Assembly: GCA_963668605.1 (NCBI GenBank)
Contig: OY764903.1
Location: 1,426,001 to 1,490,000, forward strand
Source: G963668605 sp963668605
GTDB taxonomy: Bacteria; Acidobacteriota; Terriglobia; Bryobacterales; Bryobacteraceae
DNA length: 64,000 bases
Reading direction: 5' to 3'
Part shown: piece after piece, positions 1 to 9,126 of the stretch
Position numbering within the stretch: position 1 is the stretch's first letter
How the letters are laid out: every line of letters begins with the position of its first letter
Made by a program: the position numbers and the translations under genes
The notes under the pieces: model-generated
What the model was told of the DNA's origin: nothing
The model's input: only the letters and a program-made list of their open reading frames with translations
Databases searched by the model: none

Positions 1-1
1 G

Positions 2-343
2 CTGGTCCTGCCGGATTTCGTCAGCAATTGCGGCGGCGTGCTGGGCGGCACCATGGAGTTTGCCGGTATCGCGGACGCGGCGATCGACGCATTCATGGAG
101 CGCCGCCTTGGCCAGCGCATCGCGGAGCTCTTTAGCCAGGCGGAGCAACAGCGGACAAGTGTTCGTGAACTTGCCACGCGCACCGCGCTCGAGCGCTTCG
201 AGCGGGTCTGCCGGCGCGAAGCTGCTCCTGCGGCAAGCCAGCGTGTGTTTCAAGCTGGCTTGGGGCTTTACCGCCGCGGCCTGATTCCAGAGGGGCTGGT
301 GGGCCGTCTGGCCGCGCCCTATTTCGAGCGCCTGTTGGCATGA
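2..343 (+). CDS. C-terminal end of a Glu/Leu/Phe/Val-type dehydrogenase (partial)
   Basis: The gene runs in from the left edge, so only the last 113 residues are visible. They open with LVLPDFVSNCGGVLGG, which resembles the PDxxxNxGGV stretch of the NAD(P)-binding domain in glutamate/leucine/phenylalanine/valine dehydrogenases. The rest is helical and charged, as expected for the C-terminal helices that fold back on the nucleotide domain. Such enzymes reversibly deaminate an amino acid to a 2-oxoacid in the cytoplasm. The exact substrate cannot be told from this fragment. The stop TGA is followed after 10 bases by the next gene on the same strand, so the two may be cotranscribed. The assignment rests on one motif. 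Confidence 0.6.
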   Translation: MVLPDFVSNCGGVLGGTMEFAGIADAAIDAFMERRLGQRIAELFSQAEQQRTSVRELATRTALERFERVCRREAAPAASQRVFQAGLGLYRRGLIPEGLVGRLAAPYFERLLA

Positions 344-353
344 GATTCGCATA

Positions 354-1562
354 ATGAAAATCGGCGCTTTGTCTTCGAGGCTAACCGTCTGGAACTGGGC
401 TTTGCTCGCAGTCGCGCTGACACTCGCGTGGCAGACCGTCACGGTTCATGCGAATTACGCCGGCAACTGGACCGGACTGTTCCGCACCGGGCAGACGATA
501 CCTGTGCCGGAACGCTTGGCCGCGACCACCTATCGCAGCAGGCACCCGATCGGATACGACGGGCAATTCTACCGCTTTCTCGCGCACGATCCATTTCTGA
601 GGCAAGGCACAGCCGCTTATTTCGACGAGCCCTTGCTGCGCGCGCGCCGGATTCTCGTACCTCTGCTGGCGTGGATGCTGGCAGGCGGCCAGGATGCTCT
701 CATCGACGGCGCTTACGTTCTGGTGATAGCCGCCTTTCTCTTCGGAGGCGTCTACTGGCTGGGCTGTATCATGGAATCGCAAGGGCGGCACGCGGCCCTC
801 GGCCTGCTGTTTTTGATTGTGCCGGCGGCCCTGGTCGCGATTGACTCGATGACGGTGGATGTGGCGTTGGCGGCGCTCACTGCCTGTTTCGCGTGGCAAC
901 TGTCGACGGAGCGCACGCGCGGATTGTGGATCACGCTCGCAGCGGCAGGATTGGTGCGCGAGACAGGAGTCCTGCTCGTGGCGGCCTGCGTTCTTTCCGC
1001 ACTGTTCCGCCGGGATTGGCGCAAGGCTGCCTGGTGGGCGAGCGCCGCGCTTCCCACGCTCTGCTGGTACGCCTATCTAACCGGGGTTCTTCCGCCCGCC
1101 GACACGACGCTCAACGTCGCGATCCCGAGTTGGGTCATTCCCGAGTTCCAAATCGGAATTCTGCTGCGCGCCTTGGAGCCAACGACCTATGACCTGCCTT
1201 CGCCGCTCAACAGGATCGCCTCGGCTCTCGACTGGCTCGCGCTGGTAGCCACCATGGCGGCGACGGTGATGGCCGCGCTGCGTCTGCGCAAGATGCCGCC
1301 AGGCGCGCTGCGCGTGGCGCTGGCGCTGCAAGTCGCGTTCGTGCTGGCGATGACACAACGGGATTTCTGGCTCACCACATACAGCTACAGCCGTCCGCTC
1401 GGCCCGCTTTTTGTGCTGCTGCTGGCGGGATGCGGGATCGGAACACCGCGCGGATCATTGGCCTGGGCCGCGGTACTCCCGGCGCTGGTGGATCTTCGCA
1501 TCGCAGCCGAGTTTCAATCGCAGGTCCTGGGCGTGTTGCGCCGCTTGGTTGGGGCTTTTTAA
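354..1562 (+). CDS. Polytopic membrane protein, GT-C glycosyltransferase-like
   Basis: A 402-residue, very hydrophobic protein with about 8-10 predicted membrane segments. The first is at residues 12-30. A loop holding YDGQFYRFLAHDP follows (near residue 62). The arrangement of an early, conserved acidic/aromatic loop behind the first membrane helix is what lipid-linked-sugar GT-C transferases (GT39/GT87-like) show, and the next gene is a family 2 glycosyltransferase, which fits cell-surface glycan work. No family signature decides the substrate. It starts at the ATG 10 bases after the preceding stop, and there is no clear Shine-Dalgarno site. It could also be a membrane protein without transferase activity. 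Confidence 0.55.
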   Translation: MKIGALSSRLTVWNWALLAVALTLAWQTVTVHANYAGNWTGLFRTGQTIPVPERLAATTYRSRHPIGYDGQFYRFLAHDPFLRQGTAAYFDEPLLRARRILVPLLAWMLAGGQDALIDGAYVLVIAAFLFGGVYWLGCIMESQGRHAALGLLFLIVPAALVAIDSMTVDVALAALTACFAWQLSTERTRGLWITLAAAGLVRETGVLLVAACVLSALFRRDWRKAAWWASAALPTLCWYAYLTGVLPPADTTLNVAIPSWVIPEFQIGILLRALEPTTYDLPSPLNRIASALDWLALVATMAATVMAALRLRKMPPGALRVALALQVAFVLAMTQRDFWLTTYSYSRPLGPLFVLLLAGCGIGTPRGSLAWAAVLPALVDLRIAAEFQSQVLGVLRRLVGAF

Positions 1563-1620
1563 GCCACGCCTGCCATCAATATTACGCAACCTCTGCGCTG
1601 CACTGGGGTTCCTTACTTCA

Positions 1621-2664
1621 GTGCCGACTTTCTCAATCATTATCCCAGTTTTCAATGGTGGGGAGCATCTGGCGCGATGTTTGAGGGCAATAGGACGTTC
1701 GCAGGCTCCCGTGCTGGAGTGCATTGTAGTCGACGATGGTTCTTCGGACGACTCGGCCGAAGTGGCCGCGGCGGCCGGTGCGCTCGTTCTCAATGTGCGC
1801 GGCAGGAAAGGACCGGCTTCGGCGCGCAATCTGGGCGCCGCGATTGCTCGTGGCGAAGTGCTGCTGTTCGTGGATGCGGATGTGTGCGTACATCGGGATA
1901 CGGTCGCACGCTTCATGGCCCGCTTCGAAGACGACCCCGGCATCGACGCGATCATCGGATCCTATGATGATGAGCCCGGAGATCCTGGGTTCGTTTCGCA
2001 GTATAAGAATCTGTTGCACCATTACGTCCACCAGCATGGCTGCTCCGATTCAGCGGTTTTTTGGACAGGCTGCGGTGCGATCCGGCGGGATGTGTTCGAC
2101 GCCTCGGGCGGATTCGATGACTCGTATGCGCGGCCTTGCATTGAGGACATCGATCTTGGTTACCGGCTCCGGGAAGCAGGCCATAAGATTGTGCTCGACG
2201 CCACGATCCAGGCTACACATCTGAAGCGCTGGCGCCTCAGCGGATTGCTGCACTCCGACATTTTCGACAGGGCGCTCCCCTGGACACGGCTGATCCTGCG
2301 CTCCAACCGGCTGCCCGACGACCTGAATCTGGCGGTCTCGCAGCGTTTGAGCGGCGCTCTGATGCTGAGTTCGGCCGTGCTGTTGGCGGCGGTATCGATC
2401 TATCCCGCCGCGCTGGCGCTCTCAATTGCTTCCTTTTTAGGCATCATTGCGCTGAACTGGAAGCTCTACCATTTCCTGGCGTGCAAGCGCGGATTGTGGT
2501 TTGCGACTCGCGCGCTGCCCTTGCATTTGTCGTACCTCCTCTACAGCATCCTGGCGTTCGGCGCCGGCGCCATGTCGCATCTGTTGAACCAGGGCGAACG
2601 CAAGACTGCCGGCATCGCCGCTCCCGTACCGGTTCCCGAGTCTGAACCCGTCGAGCGACGCTGA
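1621..2664 (+). CDS. Family 2 glycosyltransferase with C-terminal membrane segments
   Basis: The protein opens with PTFSIIIPVFNGG and carries VVDDGSSDDS and LLFVDADV, the nucleotide-sugar and metal-binding (DxD) motifs of GT-A fold family 2 transferases. ED in CIEDIDLGYRLREAG matches the catalytic ED region. After about residue 230 there are two or three membrane helices (SGALMLSSAVLLAAV and LALSIASFLGII among them), so it acts at the inner membrane face, probably adding sugars to a lipid-linked or surface glycan. I chose GTG 1621 (347 residues) because the frame is open further upstream only through the end of the preceding gene and the family fold begins exactly here. Acceptor unknown. Confidence 0.85.
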   Translation: MPTFSIIIPVFNGGEHLARCLRAIGRSQAPVLECIVVDDGSSDDSAEVAAAAGALVLNVRGRKGPASARNLGAAIARGEVLLFVDADVCVHRDTVARFMARFEDDPGIDAIIGSYDDEPGDPGFVSQYKNLLHHYVHQHGCSDSAVFWTGCGAIRRDVFDASGGFDDSYARPCIEDIDLGYRLREAGHKIVLDATIQATHLKRWRLSGLLHSDIFDRALPWTRLILRSNRLPDDLNLAVSQRLSGALMLSSAVLLAAVSIYPAALALSIASFLGIIALNWKLYHFLACKRGLWFATRALPLHLSYLLYSILAFGAGAMSHLLNQGERKTAGIAAPVPVPESEPVERR

Positions 2665-2730
2665 CGTGCCATCTGCGGGACTTGCCAAGTCCGCCCCTCG
2701 AATGCTGTAAGTGTATACGAGGGGGAGTTT

Positions 2731-3315
2731 TTGACAAGACGCATAATTATTGGGATCTCCGGCGCTTCGGGTGTGATTTACGGCATACGAATTCTCGAGA
2801 TGCTGGCGCGCGACGAGTCCATCGAGACGCATCTCGTGATCAGTTCGTCGGGCAAAGCGACGATCTCCGAGGAGACGGACTGGAAATTGCGCGATGTTGA
2901 AGCCCTCGCCAATTTCGTCCATCCCGCGGCCAACATCGGAGCCAGCATCGCCAGCGGCTCGTTTGCGACGCTCGGCATGATCGTCGCACCTTGCAGCATC
3001 AAGACGCTCTCCGCCATCGCCAATTGTTATGATGCTGGCCTGCTCGCGCGCGCGGCTGACGTCCAATTGAAAGAGGGCCGCCCGGTACTGTTGATGGTGC
3101 GCGAGACGCCGCTGCACGCCGGGCACTTGCGTCTGATGTCGCAGGCGGCCGCGAACGGAGCGATTCTCATGCCGCCTGTGCCCGCTTTTTATAACCGCCC
3201 AAAGACGATTGACGACATCGTCAACGCTACGGCCGGCCGTGCCCTCGCGCGTATCGGAATCCGCAACGAGCACTGCGCTGAGTGGACGGGAATGGGCGGG
3301 GCGGGGGCCAAGTAG
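2731..3315 (+). CDS. ubiX: Flavin prenyltransferase UbiX
   Basis: UbiX joins dimethylallyl phosphate to FMN to make prenylated FMN, the cofactor of UbiD-type decarboxylases in ubiquinone/menaquinone and aromatic acid metabolism. The 194-residue protein has the family's IIIGISGASGVIYG start, APCSIKTLSAIAN with the conserved SIKT, and VLLMVRETPLHAGHLRLM plus MPPVPAFYNRP near the C-terminus. The start is TTG 2731, with a purine-rich GGGGGAG only 3 bases upstream. The stop is followed directly by the ATG of the HAD gene. No UbiD partner lies in the window. Confidence 0.95.
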   Translation: MTRRIIIGISGASGVIYGIRILEMLARDESIETHLVISSSGKATISEETDWKLRDVEALANFVHPAANIGASIASGSFATLGMIVAPCSIKTLSAIANCYDAGLLARAADVQLKEGRPVLLMVRETPLHAGHLRLMSQAAANGAILMPPVPAFYNRPKTIDDIVNATAGRALARIGIRNEHCAEWTGMGGAGAK

Positions 3316-3933
3316 ATGCCCGCCTACGATGCGATACTCTTCGATTTCGACGGCGTTCTCGCCGATAGTGAACCGGTCCACTTTGCCTGCTGGTGCGAGG
3401 CTCTCGCGGATTTCGACCTGAGAGTCGATTGGGAGACGTTCGCTGCCTGCTGTGTGGGTGTCTCCGAACGCGGCACGATCGAGTTTTTCCTCAAGCACGC
3501 GCACAAGCCAGCCAGCTATGAGGAGATGCGGAACCGCTATCCGCGCAAACAGGCGCTTGTGCGCGAACGCATGCGCGCCACGCCTCCGCTGCTAGCCGGA
3601 ACGCTCGACTTGATCCGGACGTTGGGCGGGTACGCACTCGCGGTAGTCTCGTCGAGCGCACATGCTGAGATCGATCCAGTGCTAGAAGCGGCGGGCATCC
3701 GGCCGCTCTTTCAGACCGTGATCTGCGGCGAGGATGTTGAGCGCCACAAGCCCGCCCCCGATCCCTATCTGAAGGCTGCACAACTGCTTGCGGCCACGAA
3801 CCCGCTCGTCGTGGAAGACTCCGCGGTGGGCGAGCAGAGTGGACTCGCCGCCGGCTTCGATGTCCTGCGCGTCAGCAGCGCCGCCGAGATGGCGGCACTG
3901 CTGCGCGAGAAACTCCGCTCGGCCCGCGACTAG
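3316..3933 (+). CDS. HAD-superfamily phosphatase/phosphomutase-like
   Basis: A 205-residue HAD hydrolase of the beta-phosphoglucomutase/phosphoglycolate phosphatase group. Motif I is FDFDGVLADSEP (nucleophile and acid Asp), motif II is the Ser in VVSSSA, motif III the Lys in ERHKPAPDPY and motif IV VVEDSAVGEQSG. The helical cap between motifs I and II is of C1 type. It should act on a small phosphorylated metabolite in the cytoplasm; the substrate cannot be read from sequence. Its ATG follows the ubiX stop without a gap, so the two are almost certainly translated from one mRNA. Confidence 0.9.
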   Translation: MPAYDAILFDFDGVLADSEPVHFACWCEALADFDLRVDWETFAACCVGVSERGTIEFFLKHAHKPASYEEMRNRYPRKQALVRERMRATPPLLAGTLDLIRTLGGYALAVVSSSAHAEIDPVLEAAGIRPLFQTVICGEDVERHKPAPDPYLKAAQLLAATNPLVVEDSAVGEQSGLAAGFDVLRVSSAAEMAALLREKLRSARD

Positions 3934-3936
3934 CGG

Positions 3937-6900
3937 TCAGAAACGCAGCTTAGCACCAAAGGTGACCTGCCGCTGCCCGTGGCCCTTTTCGGCCGTTACG
4001 GTGCCGAAGGCTGTGGATGCCGGACTTGTGTTCGGCACGTCGAACTGCACGTGGTTCAGCGTGTTGTAGGTTTCGATTCGCACCTGCGCCGTAAAACGCT
4101 CCGAAAGCTTAATGTTCTTGAAGAGCGAGGCATCCAGATTGTTGATGCCATCGGCGCGCCAACCCGTGAAGCGCGAACTGTAGATGCGGATGTTGTTTTG
4201 CAGTCCCTTGCCGGGCGAACGTTCAAACCCGGCGTCGACATTGAACCAGCGCGTCGGATAGCGTTCGGAAATCGGCATCGGAATGTCGTGCAGATCGCCG
4301 TAAAAACTGTTGTTGCCGAAGCTGAGTGCGTCGCCCGACTGGCCCTCATACCAGCCCTGAACCTGCCATCCGCCAGCCATCGTGTCGAGCCAGCGGTTCA
4401 TGTTGCTCCCGTACGCGCGGCCGCGCCCGAAGGGCAGTTCCCAAATACCGCTGATGGTGAAGCGCTGCGGGAAATCGAGGTCCGAGATCACGTGCTCGGG
4501 CGCCGCGTCCGTCTCGTTCAGGTACGCTGTCGCTTCCATAAATTTCGACCATGTGTATGACGACTGAATCGTGAAGCCGCGCGAAAGCCGCTTCTCGAAC
4601 ATCACCTGCATGGCGTGATACCAGGACATCCCGGCCGGCTGGTCGTTGGTGATGTCGCCGAATTCCGGGTAGGGCTTGAGCAAAATGTTGCGAGCTACGC
4701 GATTACTGGCATGGCCGGTGCCCGCAAACTCGGGTACGCCGAAAAATGGACTGTTGACCTGCTGCGCGAGATAGTCGATGTTGGCCTGATCGCGCACAAG
4801 CGACGTCGTTTGATACTGCCTCGGAATCGCATTGTAATTGGTCGACACGCCGAGGCCGGTTCCGCGATTGCCAACGTACTGAACTTCAATCAGGCTCTGC
4901 CAGCCGAGGCTGCGTTGGACGCTGAACGACCAGCGCTGCATGTACGGCACGCGCAACTTGGTCTCGAAAAACGAGACGCCACGTCCGAGAGACGTGGACA
5001 TCCCTTGCGATGTACCGGGCGCAGGCTGGATTCCATCGGGGAACGGATTTTGCAGTGTGGCGCGGAAGTTCAGGCCGTTGTCATTCGAGGGGATCAGGTT
5101 GGTCGCCTGGTTGAAACCGCCCTGGTTGACGCTCAACCGGTCGGCGCCCGTCTGCGTAAAGAAAATGCCAAAGCCGCTGCGGAGTACAGTCTTCTGGTTG
5201 AGTTGGTAGGCGAGGCCGATGCGTGGCGCGAAGTTCTTTCGGTCGCCTTGCCACAACTGCCGCGGCTGTCCATTCACGCCCGCGAAGGTCAGCCCGCCCA
5301 TGGTCTTCCACTGCGAAACGGGCACCTCGGGAATCGGACTCTTCGCATAATTGGCGAGCACGGCGGCCGACACCGGACTCGCGGCTGTGAAGTCGAAATC
5401 GCGCAGCGAGCGGTTGTAGCGCTCGGTGATTGGCGTGTCGTATTCCCAGCGAATGCCGGCGTTCATTGTCAATTTTCGGGTCAACTTCCAGTCGTCCTGG
5501 AAGAACAGTGCCGCGAACATGCTCTGCTCAGCCGACGACGAGTTCACGTTGACACGGCCTCCGGTTGGAAGCCCGAGCAGCATCGAGGCCAGTCCTTGGC
5601 CTATCGGCGCCACCGGGGACGTATCCAGCGGGCCACGTGTCCAGGTGCGGCTGAACTCGTAGCGTGGAGCCACGTTGCCGAAATTCCCTGTGGATTCCCG
5701 GAAAACCCGGAAGTCGCCGCCCATACGGAAAGAATGGTTGCCCGTAATCTTCGTCAGGGTTCCCTGATAGGTCTGGTAGGCGCGCGTCTGCGGATTTCCG
5801 CCGGTGTCGGAAAGCTGGGCGTAGGCGCCCTCGTCGATGTAGATCAGCGGGAAGGCGAGGCCTTGCGGATCCGCGTATTTCGAAATCTCGCTGACTAACG
5901 ACGGCTTCAAACCCAAGCTCGTGATATCGAAGCCGCGCGAGTTCGGAACCGTGTTTGGATTGAAGTAAGTGAAGCCCGCGCGCAGGTTCAGCAGCAACTG
6001 GGGATTGAACACATAGACGTCGTCAAGGACGGCCGAGAAGTTCTTTTGCGTCTTTGTCGTGCCAACAGCGATGGTCGGCAACGTCTGCTTGCTCGTGATG
6101 AAGTCGGACCAGTTCGCCCGGCCAAAGACGCGGTGCTTCTCGCTGATGTTGTGATCGATCTTAGTGACAAATCCCTTATAATCCTTGGGTTCTTTTTGCA
6201 CGCCGAAGTAGTTCTGCCGTCCGTCAGACGTGCCCGCCGTATTTGCGGCCGGATAGAAGCTGAGCATCTTCGCTGCGACAGGATCAATGCGCGATGCCGG
6301 TACGATATTGCCGGCTAGTGGCAAGCGCGAAAAGCGTCCATTCGCCGCTGCGGCGATGGTTGCCGGATCATAGATTTGATAGACGGCGCCGGCCTTGAGC
6401 AACGCCGAGAAATCGCCTCGTTTCTGATCCGCGGTGGGCACGGTCAGGAAGAAAGTCGGCTGCCTGTCGACCTTCACGCCCTCGTAGCCAAACGTCCAGA
6501 AGCTGCGGTTGCGCCCGTCGTACACCTTTGGAATCATCACCGGCCCGGATGCGGTCGCGCCCCAGCGCTGGTGCAGCCATCCCGGCGATGCCTGTTTCTT
6601 CTTCTCCTCGGTGATCGGTCCTGTTGTGGGATCGTACAGCCAGCCGTTCGAAAACCACGGCACGGCGCGGATCCGCGAGTCGTTCAGATAGGCCGTCCCG
6701 TGCAACTTGTTGGTGCCCGACTTCATCGATACGTTGACCACAGCGCCAGAGGCGCGGCCGATGGTCGCGTCGTAATTCGTGGTCTGGACCTTAAACTCCT
6801 GAACGAGATCCTGTGGCGGCGAGAAGGCCGAGTTCGATCCCTGCATATTTGGCACGCCATCGAGCGATGCCTCGCTGTTCCCGTCGCGAGTGCCGTTGAC

Positions 6901-7443
6901 GACCACACCGGTCGCTCCGCCCATGTCCATCGGGTTGCCGGCTGAGTGGCCACCCGTCACCGTAACGCCCGCCGAGAGTCGCGTCAGATACATGGCGTTG
7001 CCGCCCACGACGGGCAGTTCCTTGACGCGCCGCTCGTCCATTAGGAGGCCTGAGTTGGCCGTCGTTGTTTCGAGAATCGGCGTTTCGGCGTTTACGGTAA
7101 CCGAGTCTGAGATAGCGCCGATTTGCAGTTGAAAATCGAGCGCCAGCCGGTCGGCCGTGCGCAGCGCGATGTTTTCGCGGATTGATTTTGTGAAGCCCGC
7201 CGCTTCGGCCGTGACGCGGTACGTTCCCGGCAGCAGGTACGGAATCTCATAATTGCCTTCGGAGTTGGTCTGACCCGGGACATGCGTGTTGGTGTCGATG
7301 TTAACCGCCGACACTTTCGCACCCAGAATCGACGCACCCGTGACGTCCGTCACGCGCCCTAGAATCGAGCCACGCGACTCCTGCGCCGCGGCCGGCAAAG
7401 CCAGAGCGGCGAGCAAAAGAAATGTAAAGCTAATTTTGCGCAT
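3937..7443 (-). CDS. Oar-like TonB-dependent outer-membrane receptor 1
   Basis: A 1168-residue outer-membrane protein. Residues 1-20 form a Sec signal peptide ending AAA-Q. Residues ~22-100 are a carboxypeptidase-regulatory-like beta sandwich (GRVTDVTGASILGAKVSAVN...GNYEIPYLLPGTYRV). A plug-like domain follows (LPVVGGNAMYLTRLSAGV, VVNGTRDGNSEASLDGVPN), then a beta-barrel of about 900 residues that ends in an aromatic residue (AKLRF), as BAM substrates do. Acidobacteria carry many such Oar/SusC-like proteins, thought to import oligosaccharides or other large ligands with TonB energy; the ligand is unknown. The start ATG has GGGAG 7 bases upstream. It is a paralogue of the receptors at 21.7 and 25.4 kb. 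Confidence 0.9.
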   Translation of the reverse strand: MRKISFTFLLLAALALPAAAQESRGSILGRVTDVTGASILGAKVSAVNIDTNTHVPGQTNSEGNYEIPYLLPGTYRVTAEAAGFTKSIRENIALRTADRLALDFQLQIGAISDSVTVNAETPILETTTANSGLLMDERRVKELPVVGGNAMYLTRLSAGVTVTGGHSAGNPMDMGGATGVVVNGTRDGNSEASLDGVPNMQGSNSAFSPPQDLVQEFKVQTTNYDATIGRASGAVVNVSMKSGTNKLHGTAYLNDSRIRAVPWFSNGWLYDPTTGPITEEKKKQASPGWLHQRWGATASGPVMIPKVYDGRNRSFWTFGYEGVKVDRQPTFFLTVPTADQKRGDFSALLKAGAVYQIYDPATIAAAANGRFSRLPLAGNIVPASRIDPVAAKMLSFYPAANTAGTSDGRQNYFGVQKEPKDYKGFVTKIDHNISEKHRVFGRANWSDFITSKQTLPTIAVGTTKTQKNFSAVLDDVYVFNPQLLLNLRAGFTYFNPNTVPNSRGFDITSLGLKPSLVSEISKYADPQGLAFPLIYIDEGAYAQLSDTGGNPQTRAYQTYQGTLTKITGNHSFRMGGDFRVFRESTGNFGNVAPRYEFSRTWTRGPLDTSPVAPIGQGLASMLLGLPTGGRVNVNSSSAEQSMFAALFFQDDWKLTRKLTMNAGIRWEYDTPITERYNRSLRDFDFTAASPVSAAVLANYAKSPIPEVPVSQWKTMGGLTFAGVNGQPRQLWQGDRKNFAPRIGLAYQLNQKTVLRSGFGIFFTQTGADRLSVNQGGFNQATNLIPSNDNGLNFRATLQNPFPDGIQPAPGTSQGMSTSLGRGVSFFETKLRVPYMQRWSFSVQRSLGWQSLIEVQYVGNRGTGLGVSTNYNAIPRQYQTTSLVRDQANIDYLAQQVNSPFFGVPEFAGTGHASNRVARNILLKPYPEFGDITNDQPAGMSWYHAMQVMFEKRLSRGFTIQSSYTWSKFMEATAYLNETDAAPEHVISDLDFPQRFTISGIWELPFGRGRAYGSNMNRWLDTMAGGWQVQGWYEGQSGDALSFGNNSFYGDLHDIPMPISERYPTRWFNVDAGFERSPGKGLQNNIRIYSSRFTGWRADGINNLDASLFKNIKLSERFTAQVRIETYNTLNHVQFDVPNTSPASTAFGTVTAEKGHGQRQVTFGAKLRF

Positions 7444-7461
7444 AGATTGTCTCCCACGTGA

Positions 7462-7473
7462 ATTAAATTTAAT
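7462..7473. promoter_or_regulatory. 12-bp all-A/T perfect palindrome in the leader of receptor 1
   Basis: ATTAAATTTAAT reads the same on both strands and sits 19 bases before the start codon of the minus-strand receptor gene, just upstream of its Shine-Dalgarno site. An all-A/T palindrome stands out in this GC-rich DNA. A dimeric regulator could bind here, but no known operator matches it. Confidence 0.3.
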
Positions 7474-7729
7474 GTTTTATGCTATCACACATGTAACCCC
7501 GGCGGCCGGCGCACCGCCGGCGATGCTCGCCGCTGCGCCACGCTGGATGTGGAATCGCTCCGAGCGTGGACCTTGGCAGCTTGGTCTGGGGTATACTCTC
7601 CGGCAATGGGATCCAAAAATGTACTTCCCAGACGCGACCGACAGGTATCCTTTGGACCGATTCGCCCCCCCGGATTTCGGTTTGCGGGCAGGGCTCGGAA
7701 CCTAGACTGCTGACGGAAGCTCAACTTCG

Positions 7730-8266
7730 ATGGAAAGCGGGATTGCGATGGAAGTCTGGCGAGGCATTAATGCGTTTGGCCGATTTTATGGGCGTGTGAC
7801 GGCGGCACATTGTGTGTCGTATGTATTGGTGGGCGGATTCTCTTACATGCTGATCATGAGGCATTGCTGGGGGGCGTTTCCCGCGAATCTGTGTCTGCGG
7901 GATTTCGGAAGCAGCCACGTCCAGTTCTGGCTCTGGCCCGCCCAGTTCATCCGGGCGCTCGTACTGGCGGCTGTATTCTATCCGCTGCGCGACACCATGC
8001 TCCGGCTCGGCCGCCTCGGCGGACTGCTTGTCGCCGGAATGATGGTGGGCCTTGGATGCTTGGCCGGCTTCAACGGTCTGATTGAGAATTTGATTTTCTA
8101 CCGTAACGTAAGTCTGTACCTGTACTACGTCCACATTCCCGAGATCACGGTGCAAACGCTTCTATTTGGCTACTCCCTGGTGTGGTTGGAGAAAGCCGCA
8201 GCACAGCGGGGACTTCAGACGCTGCCCTCGCTCTCCGCTCCGCCTGTATCCGTTGCTGGCCGGTGA
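7730..8266 (+). CDS. Small polytopic membrane protein of unknown function
   Basis: A 178-residue protein with four likely membrane helices: about residues 25-43 (AHCVSYVLVGGFSYMLI), 62-84 (FWLWPAQFIRALVLAAVF), 95-117 (GLLVAGMMVGLGCLAGF) and 128-155. I do not recognise the family. An in-frame ATG at 7748 (MEVWRG) is an equally good start. A TATACT box at 7592-7597 lies upstream. The gene stands alone between the divergent Oar receptor and the convergent TPR-like gene. Confidence 0.6.
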   Translation: MESGIAMEVWRGINAFGRFYGRVTAAHCVSYVLVGGFSYMLIMRHCWGAFPANLCLRDFGSSHVQFWLWPAQFIRALVLAAVFYPLRDTMLRLGRLGGLLVAGMMVGLGCLAGFNGLIENLIFYRNVSLYLYYVHIPEITVQTLLFGYSLVWLEKAAAQRGLQTLPSLSAPPVSVAGR

Positions 8267-8316
8267 GCAAGGTGACGGGGAAGCAGAGGCCTATCGTCCC
8301 CTGGGTTCGACTGCTC

Positions 8317-9126
8317 TCACTTCTTGCCGGAGAGTTTGCGGTTCAGCTTGTCCAGTTCTTTGCGGATCAGGGGATTTTCGGGGTAATCGCGGGCAACTTC
8401 GGAGAGGTAGATCCGCGCTTCCTGGGGTTTTTTTTCGCGGAGGTAGACCACGGCCAAAAGGATCTTGGCGAACGGGCCGTAATACTGGCCGTGCAGGGCG
8501 ACCTGCTTCAGGTTTTCGATTCCCTTTTCCTTGCTTCCCTGAATCTGGTCGAAGTGAACCAGCCAGCGTATATAAAACGGCAGGCTGGCGAGAATGTACT
8601 CCACCGTTCCGACCGTGAGATGGGCGTCATAGAACGGTGGATTCAGGCTAAGAAGTTTTTGAGCGTAGAAATTGGTTTGTCTCGCGAGGAACACGCTGCG
8701 CAACTGGCGCCGCTCCACCAACGCGGTGTAATCGGTAACAACGCTGGCGGACATGCACAATGCGAACAGCGCGTCGCGGTCGTCCGGTTTTGAAGCCAGA
8801 CGCGAATTGGCGCGTTGCCGGGCGTCTTCGACGGCCTGGAAGAACTTTACGCGCACATTGGGGTCGGGCCGGAGTTTCTTATTCGTGGCGACTTTGTCGT
8901 CGTTAATGAAGAAATCGGTTTCCAGAATCCGCAGCCGGTCCATTTCGCCATAGAGGTATGTCGCGGCGCGCACGGAATAGAGCAACGGATTGGACGAGTC
9001 TTTCGAAATGCTCTCGTCCAGGATGGTCTGCGCGCCGGCGAAGTCGCAATTATAGAGACGCTGAAAGGCCCTCTCGGTGGGACTGGACGCCAATGCGAGC
9101 GGCAGCGCCATAAGCAGCAGTATCAT
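8317..9126 (-). CDS. Exported TPR-like protein, last gene of the radical SAM operon
   Basis: A 269-residue protein with a short signal peptide (MILLLMALPLALASS) and a helical, TPR-like body: AFQRLYNCDFAGAQTILDESISKDSSNPLLYSVRAA near the start and ILLAVVYLREKKPQEARIYLSEVARDYPENPLIRKEL at the end both look like tetratricopeptide units. It is probably a periplasmic or membrane-anchored scaffold. Its ATG overlaps the stop of the acyl-CoA ligase (ATGA, 9123-9126), so translation is coupled and it belongs to that operon. A longer reading back to 9261 lies wholly inside the ligase gene and was not used. Confidence 0.75.
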   Translation of the reverse strand: MILLLMALPLALASSPTERAFQRLYNCDFAGAQTILDESISKDSSNPLLYSVRAATYLYGEMDRLRILETDFFINDDKVATNKKLRPDPNVRVKFFQAVEDARQRANSRLASKPDDRDALFALCMSASVVTDYTALVERRQLRSVFLARQTNFYAQKLLSLNPPFYDAHLTVGTVEYILASLPFYIRWLVHFDQIQGSKEKGIENLKQVALHGQYYGPFAKILLAVVYLREKKPQEARIYLSEVARDYPENPLIRKELDKLNRKLSGKK

